Origin: Daphnia carinata
Taxonomy: Eukaryota; Arthropoda; Branchiopoda; Diplostraca; Daphniidae
Assembly: GCF_022539665.2 (NCBI RefSeq)
Contig: NC_081336.1
Span: forward strand, 3,286,001-3,350,000
DNA length: 64,000 bases
Direction: 5' to 3'
A model generated the notes under the pieces. That model was not told where the DNA came from, did no database searches, and saw only the letters and a program-made list of their open reading frames with translations. Within the stretch, counting starts at the first letter, position 1. Each line of letters begins with the position of its first letter. The position numbers and the translations under genes are program-made. Below, one piece after another: positions 58,105-64,000 of this stretch.

Positions 58105-60243
58105 GTCGACGAAGCACCGCGCCCCAATCTTCTACGACTCCGCGTCGTGAATTAAAAAGCAGCTGTGTGAACACAGCCGAAATTTGTTTATACCATTAAA
58201 ATAAAAAATAAGCAAAAGAGATAAAACGCCGCTTTTTATGTCTCAGCAGCCTGTGTGGCATTGCGTTGACGTTTTTGTTTGGCTAAATGAATAAGTATTT
58301 TTGCGAGCACAGATGCGCGAAAAAAAAAGTCTTACTCAAACGAGCAACACAAGCGCATTTTTTAATTCAATGAATATAATAAATTCTTGTTCTAAAGTGG
58401 GATAGAAAACACACGAAATAATCAAGGGAAAAAAAAAAAGAATTTCTCTTTGATATCCCATCCTACATCAACGTGACTGGCAAGTGACGCGTGATATTAC
58501 ACCGTTTTCACGGGACAGCCGGCGAATGGCGTCGTCCTCGGCTGTCGTCTACAGCTCACTCGCCCAGTGCTGTTTGTGAAGACATCGAATGTTACTACGC
58601 GGCTATAGGAAGACGAAAAATTTTTTAATAAATAGCGCCACGTCTTCTACGAAATTCTAGACATCAACCCTCCTTTTTCCTTTTGCTTTTCTTTTTTTGC
58701 GCGCGTCCTACACGAATTTCAGGGAGAGGAATGAAAAAGACGTGCTTGAAAAGAAAAAAAAGTAAGACGGCGGCCATCGTGGCCTTTTTCGGACGGGCAA
58801 TCGCAGACGTCGCGCAAAATAAGTAATTTCGAACAGGAGAAAATAAAATACGTACAGTGAATGCGTAGCCTGTACGTATCTATACATAATCTCAGTTGCT
58901 TTATAGGATATGTACGCTTGGCGCGCAAAAACAAACGGCCATCCAAGCACTCGATGTGCTGGGCAAAATGACAGTTTCCCAATTTCGTAGAAAGAGAAAA
59001 ACAATTGGCAAAAAAGAGAGACGCTCTTTAAAAGACAATTCTCCCCCCCCCCCCCCCACAAAAACCACGCAAGTGATCTGATTGCCACGTGCTTTTGCTG
59101 TTCTTGTTTCTCTTCTCTCCAAATTCAGGAAGCCGCGAAGCGGCGTATCTGTATGCGGTGTGGAGCTCCGGACTGACGTACGCTATCGCTCAAGCGTGCA
59201 GCCAGGGAGCTATCAGCTCTTGCGGCTGCGATCCGACCAAACGAGGCGGCAAGGAGTTGGTCAGGTCTTTGCATCATCGATCGCGGGCGCACAACGCCGC
59301 CACGGCTATCACTAGCGGCGGTAGTGGCGGCGGCAATGGCGGCAATGGCAATCCACCATCCACCGGCTGGAAATGGGGCGGATGCTCGGCTGATGTCCGA
59401 GCCGGAGCCTCTTTGGCTAAGAGGTTCGCCGACTCGAGAGAGACAGAAGGCGACGGAAGAAGCTTAATGAACCTGCATAATAACAAAGCCGGTAGAAAAG
59501 TGAGTTGTGCCAATTCGTGGACGGGGTTTGATCGTCGTGCAACGCACATTAAAATGTCTCTTAAACTCCCTCTTTTTTTTTTTTTTTTTGTATGTGCAGA
59601 TTGTCAAATCGATGCTGAGGAAAGACTGCAAATGTCACGGAGTCAGCGGTAGCTGTTCGCTGAAAACCTGTTGGGAGAAACTGCCTCCGTTCAGGGACAT
59701 TGGAGATGCTCTGATGAAACAGTAATCGTTTTACTGAAAGTTTTTCTTTTTCTTCCTGTATGCCTATTCATTCGTGATGTATGACGTCAAAATAAAGGTA
59801 CCGCGAGGCCAAGGCCGTTGTAGCCAAAGAGAGTCGCAGCGGGAACAATAGCAAGCCACGTAAATCGTTGACTCTACAGCTGCGTAGGAAGCCGCACAAC
59901 AAGCCCCGTATCGCGGAGCTGGTCTTTTTGCAACCTTCACCCAACTACTGTGAGGCAGACCCATCGACGGGGTCATTGGGTGTCGTGGGCAGGAGGTGTA
60001 ATCGAACCTCAGCAGGTATGGAAACAAAGCATGCAATGAAAGCAGGTATAGCCTTACCTTTTCTTCTTGCCGGGTTTTCCTAACTCAGGTGCTGATGGCT
60101 GCAACTTGCTGTGCTGTGGAAGAGGTTACAACACTCACCAATTCAATCACGTTTCCCACCAGTGCAACTGCAAATTTCATTGGTGTTGTGAGGTCAAATG
60201 TCAGACTTGCACCATCAAGACGGAGGAATACACCTGCAAATAA
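53315..60243 (+). CDS. Wnt7: Wnt7 signalling ligand
   Basis: A secreted, lipid-modified morphogen. Six exons join in frame to 394 residues: 53315-53415, 57337-57554, 59129-59499, 59600-59721, 59798-60015, 60089-60243. Exon 1 encodes only a signal peptide ([20 protein letters not shown]...) and is 3.9 kb away from exon 2. It was accepted because its phase-2 donor restores the frame into [16 protein letters not shown]. Wnt hallmarks are present: [61 protein letters not shown] with the acylated Ser, [27 protein letters not shown], and [13 protein letters not shown] ending EEYTCK. The GYNTHQ and TEEYTCK endings point to Wnt7 rather than Wnt2 or Wnt5. Odd: a Ser/Gly/Asn-rich insert of about 20 residues in exon 3 just before GWKWGG. 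AATAAA overlaps the stop codon (60239-60244). Confidence 0.92.
53416..57336 (+). other. Wnt7 intron 1, low-complexity rich
   Basis: 3.9 kb of intron with dense A and T runs, a CG-rich GCGCGCGCGCGAGCGCG at about 54235-54251, a CGC-triplet run near 55075-55090 and a CT repeat at 55679-55701. No coding sequence is credible. Length and position suit developmental enhancers, but none is identifiable by eye. Confidence 0.5.
55679..55701. repeat. (CT)n microsatellite
   Basis: About 11 CT units in Wnt7 intron 1. Confidence 0.85.
57555..59128 (+). other. Wnt7 intron 2
   Basis: 1.57 kb without coding sequence. Contains the GA repeat at 58069-58101 and a C run at about 59043-59057. Confidence 0.5.
58069..58101. 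repeat. (GA)n microsatellite
   Basis: About 16 GA units in Wnt7 intron 2. GA repeats can bind GAGA-type factors in arthropods, but here it may simply be a microsatellite. Confidence 0.9.
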
Positions 60244-61829
60244 ATATGTTGATTCAAAATTAATTAGGTTATACTGTAGGACAGATTTAATGAAATTGAT
60301 TTTTAAAAACGAGCCACTGGCTCGGGGCTAACTGCTAATAACACACATTTGGATTTAGGTCGTTATTAATGCCTATAAAAAAGAGAGGCCCAATTCCAAA
60401 TCGTATAATATGTATCCAAAATGTAGCTCATCGCTGACCTCTTTTAAAGAAAATCTCCAGTGTTATTATTCAAATGTGCTTCATCATTGCATTCGATTCG
60501 GACATGCCATTCTGGAACGTGCCGATCAATTTGACGTGCAGTGGGCGGAGTACAAGAGTTGAGAATCATTTCCCATTGTTTTCACTGGTCACCCCGTATC
60601 GCCATTGCTGCATTTTGAAAAGATTTTATTCTTTTTCTTTTGTAAATGACTAGAAGACAATAACAATGGCTTACCGCGAAAGCAGACGAAATATGTCTAA
60701 CAACGCCATGTAGCGGCCATTGCTGCATCTGTTTTCATTCAACAAATGTTTTCCTCCTATGGATTAGAAACAAAGAAGAAGTCCATGACTCCTCAAAAAG
60801 TGGAATGCAATAGGCAAGACCACGTTGTTTTTATTATTATATATGGGTTAATACTGAGTGTATTTCTTTTTGTTCTTATATGAGGGGAGGTGTACAATTT
60901 GTGTTCTCTTTTGTTTGTCAGATGGCGAGGAATTGAAGTGATGATGTCACCAATATCATTTGTAATGTAATAAGTTTTGTTTTTATCTTTTTTGTTGTGT
61001 TTCTTTCGACTCGTCTGTAATGTTGGAGACAATGGAAAAAAAATAACTGAATCAAAAATCAAAGTTGTCAACATATCTGAAAGGGGGAAAACAAAACAAA
61101 AATTCGCAACGTTCGTTCGTTTGGCTTGATGGCTTTTTTTTTTTCGAAAAATGGAAACGAAATCATAATAATAATAATAATAGTAAGAGAGCAAAAAACA
61201 AATAAAAAAATCCTAAATAATCGAATCAGTCAATCAACACTTGCACACATAGTTTCCACAGTCACACATTTTCGAACAAACACACCGGCGTATACACATT
61301 GACGAAAAAGGCGAGTATTGGCGCGAACAGGAAACGTGAAAAAGGAAAAGTTAAAACACACGGCAATGTTGAAAGTTAGCCCTGTTAAACGACACATTGA
61401 AAGAATAAAAATAAACGTACAGGAAGTCACAAACAGAAACATGAGAGGAAGAAAAAAAATAAAGAGAGTTGCTGTGTTTTCTTCAAATTCCCTCCTGCCC
61501 CAAACGTGAATCGACACGCACAGAAATCACGTCATCTTTTATAATACACATCGAGTGATAAAACGGCGAAACGGTTAAGAATAATTACGAACCGAATTCA
61601 TTATTTAGCCAAATATTTCAAACGAAAATGAAATGGTAAAACAAAAAGTGAGGGAGAGTGAGTGTGTGTTTTAAATGAAATATGCAAAAAATGTTTTGTT
61701 TTGTGTTTGAGTAACAGAAAGAAAGAAAGAGAGGGAGAAGGAAGAAATGAATTAGGACAGTTAGTTTGTATACTTTAAAAAGAAAACTTTTCCTCGTAAT
61801 TTCTTGAAGTTTGTTTTGTTTCTCAACTA
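60244..61829. other. Convergent Wnt7-Wnt5 intergenic region
   Basis: 1.6 kb holding both 3' UTRs. AT-rich; AATAAA-type signals occur on both strands (for example minus strand at about 60829, plus strand at about 61408). No gene is recognised. Confidence 0.45.
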
Positions 61830-63117
61830 CTACTTGCAGGTGTGAATGTCGACCGTCTTGACGCAAGTTTTGCACTCGACGTGACAGCACCAGTGGAACT
61901 TGCACTTGCAACGCTCCTTGACCGTAGTCTTGAGCGTGTTGTAGCCTCGTCCGCAGCACATGAGATTGCAGCCGTCCATGCCGGCCGACGTCCGGTTGCA
62001 CGGCCTGCCGTAAGTACCTGTTGAAAATGAAACAAAAAAAAAAAAACATTTTCTAGGTTGGTAAGAAAAAAAAGGAAAGGTGTTGCTTTGTTTCTTTACC
62101 GAAAGATCCGATGGTTTTGTTGCGCAAGCAATAATCCGGTGATTCGTCCAGGTAAACTAAATCGTTGGCAGTCGGTAAATTGTACTGGGCATTTTTGACC
62201 TGAAGACGGCCTCGTTTGTTAACTCTCACTTCCGTGGCACCGTCATACTTGTCTTTCATGAAATCACCTGACAATAAGAACAAGTTAATGGTTATTATTA
62301 TTACCTCATATTATAAAATGGTAGTCGCGGTAGTCAGTTATAATCATCATTAAAAAAACGGGAAATAATCATAAAAAGAAGCTTTAAAGTGACATGAATT
62401 TCTCTGCTCAATCGTTAGATGGCGTGCGAGAAAACAATGATTCCGGGGTCTCCCGCAACATCAGTGCAGGCGTCTTTTTCTTTTCGAACCCATTTGCGGC
62501 GTGCGAGTTGAGGCCAAAAGAACAAAATGTCCAACGAACACGCGATCTGCGGCGATCTTTTATTTCTTTAACTGCGGGCCCCCGAACCCCCCAGTAAGAA
62601 AAATCTCACACGAAAACAACAACTGCAATTGACTTTTCTCTTTCTCCTTCCCAAAAGTCCATTAATCTCTCTGTACAGAGACGACGCAGAGACACGGAAG
62701 GTTTTCAGCGTCGTCCAAAATGGAAGAGAAAAAGCCGAGGGGAGAAAGAGAGAGAGAAAAAAAAAAAAGAGAAGCCGTCGTGTTGTGTGTAATTACCGAT
62801 CTCTCTGAACGACGCCAGTTGCTGCCAGCACGTTACCAAAGAGCCTGTGTTGTCGGAAAAGAAAAAAGCAACGATGAATAACACACACACAAAAAAAAAA
62901 GATGAAAGAAGTAAAATGGCATTTCATCTCTCCTTTTTTTTTTATATATATATATATTTGAAAAATGAAACGAGCCGCTGGCATAGACACAGAGAGGCTT
63001 CAAATTTACTTGTAGACGTTTGAAAGCCAAAAAAAAAAGAAAAAGAAAAATGTGTATCTTACATGAGCCAGAGACGCCATGGCATTTGCATGTGACACGC
63101 GCTTTCTTAATCACCGC
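61830..63117 (-). CDS. Wnt5: Wnt5 signalling ligand, 3' part (5' exons outside the window)
   Basis: Four minus-strand exons: 63063-63117, 62797-62844, 62100-62267, 61830-62017, together 459 nt encoding the last 152 residues in frame. They begin [19 protein letters not shown], which includes the palmitoleoylated Ser, and continue [113 protein letters not shown] and the [14 protein letters not shown] block are characteristic of Wnt5. The first exon enters in phase 0, exactly where Wnt genes have an intron after the LMNLHNNEAGR segment. That segment is not found between 63118 and 64000, so it lies to the right of the window. Exon 62797-62844 is only 48 nt. Confidence 0.9.
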
Positions 63118-63263
63118 CTTTTGTGCAGAAGGACGTCGTGACGTCACCAACGCCGAAAAGGAAGATCCGCACATTAGCATGTGAATTGAAAAATAAATAC
63201 AAATTGTTAGGGCAAGGCTTTTGCCGATGACGAGTGAAACGATGTGAGCAAAAAAAAAAAATG

Positions 63264-63294
<31 letters not shown>

Positions 63295-64000
63295 CTGAAG
63301 ATAACGACGTCAAAAAGGGCAAACGCCGTATTTGTTCGTCGCGCTTCAAAGAATGAGATGACAATGTTAGACGACATGACACGACATAAACGATCCGACG
63401 GAACGGATTTGATGTAATCAATTTCTAAAAAAGAAAGAGAGACTGTCGAGCTTAGAATTTTTTATCTTTTTTAGAAAAGAAGCGCGCAGAGGGATTGAAT
63501 GTCTCCGAGTTCCGGATGGCGGAGGGGTGAGTCTCAGCCTCTCATTTTTTTTTTTCTTTCTCCCTCAAAAATTTCCCTTTTCGTTACATACGGTTTTCCA
63601 GACACAAAAAAAAAAAAATAGTATATTTTTATTTGAAAATTTATTATTTTTCGAAAATGAATTTTTTTTAAAAGCCTACAGGTAACAGAAACCGTATATT
63701 AAAAAATGTATTTATATTTTTTAACTCGAATAATTTTTTATTTTTATTTTTTTTTTTTTTGCTGTGAGTAAGGACTCCCTTCCTTCTTTTTTTTTTCCTA
63801 CACATCCCGCTGAGATAATCACATGTTTCACCCTGAAAAAAAAAAGCGGCAAACTTCACTTCGTTTGAGGACCGCTGTCATTTTAGAATCTCTCCCCCCC
63901 CCCTTCCATCTTCTTTTGCCTACATATAAATATGCCCTCTGATTTAGCTGCGTACAAAGTAAATGAGTCGGAAATGAAACGTTGGTACACCCGTGGAACT
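63118..64000 (-). other. Wnt5 intron (continues past the window)
   Basis: AT-rich, with a run of about 28 T at 63264-63291. No coding exon is seen on the minus strand. Confidence 0.5.

Noticed and set aside
1-64000. CRISPR array, prokaryotic operon, phage or integrated virus
   Set aside because: Genes are spliced eukaryotic genes throughout; no spaced short direct repeats, Shine-Dalgarno spacing, capsid or polymerase signatures were seen.

Overview
The window is nuclear DNA of an arthropod with a compact, intron-rich genome. Most introns are 55-100 bp, with longer ones in the transcription-factor and Wnt genes. Short introns, a large astacin family, crustacean-type cuticle repeats and the whole gene set fit a branchiopod crustacean such as Daphnia. 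That assignment is an inference, because no species marker was searched. Coding exons were joined by hand from GT/AG sites and reading frame. Every full multi-exon model kept as a gene sums to a multiple of three.

Layout. 1-7.25 kb: TAF1 (+), the largest TFIID subunit. 7.25-13.6 kb: no recognisable gene. 13.6-18.5 kb: an ETS factor of the PDEF/Ets98B type (+), with an Inr+DPE promoter. 19.1-21.8 kb: a polypeptide GalNAc-transferase (+). 22.4-46.9 kb: a dynamic region with four astacin metalloprotease loci (three intact on -, one degenerate on +), two near-identical cuticle-protein genes (-), two tRNA-Arg(TCT) sequences of which only one has an intron, a purine-rich exon coding an E/K/R-rich helix, a 1.49-kb-arm inverted duplication, several pseudo-tRNAs, a 0.4-kb repeat in three copies and a MITE-like hairpin. 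47.5-50.0 kb: AKAP17A (-). 50.5-51.2 kb: a divergent intron-containing histone H3 whose loop 1 is two residues longer than in canonical H3, i.e. a centromeric CENP-A/CID protein (+), head to head with AKAP17A. 53.3-60.2 kb: Wnt7 (+). 61.8-64 kb: the 3' part of Wnt5 (-), continuing past the right edge.

How the genes relate. This is not an operon-like system. TAF1, AKAP17A and CENP-A are housekeeping genes for transcription, RNA processing/PKA anchoring and centromere identity. Ets98B, Wnt5 and Wnt7 are developmental regulators, and the convergent Wnt7-Wnt5 pair preserves an ancient metazoan linkage. The astacin and cuticle genes are secreted accessory families expanding by local duplication, and most have a TATA box 30-80 bp before the ATG. 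The points most worth following up are the CENP-A gene, the degenerate astacin with a catalytic Glu-to-Lys change next to an E/K/R-rich terminal exon, and the inverted duplication.
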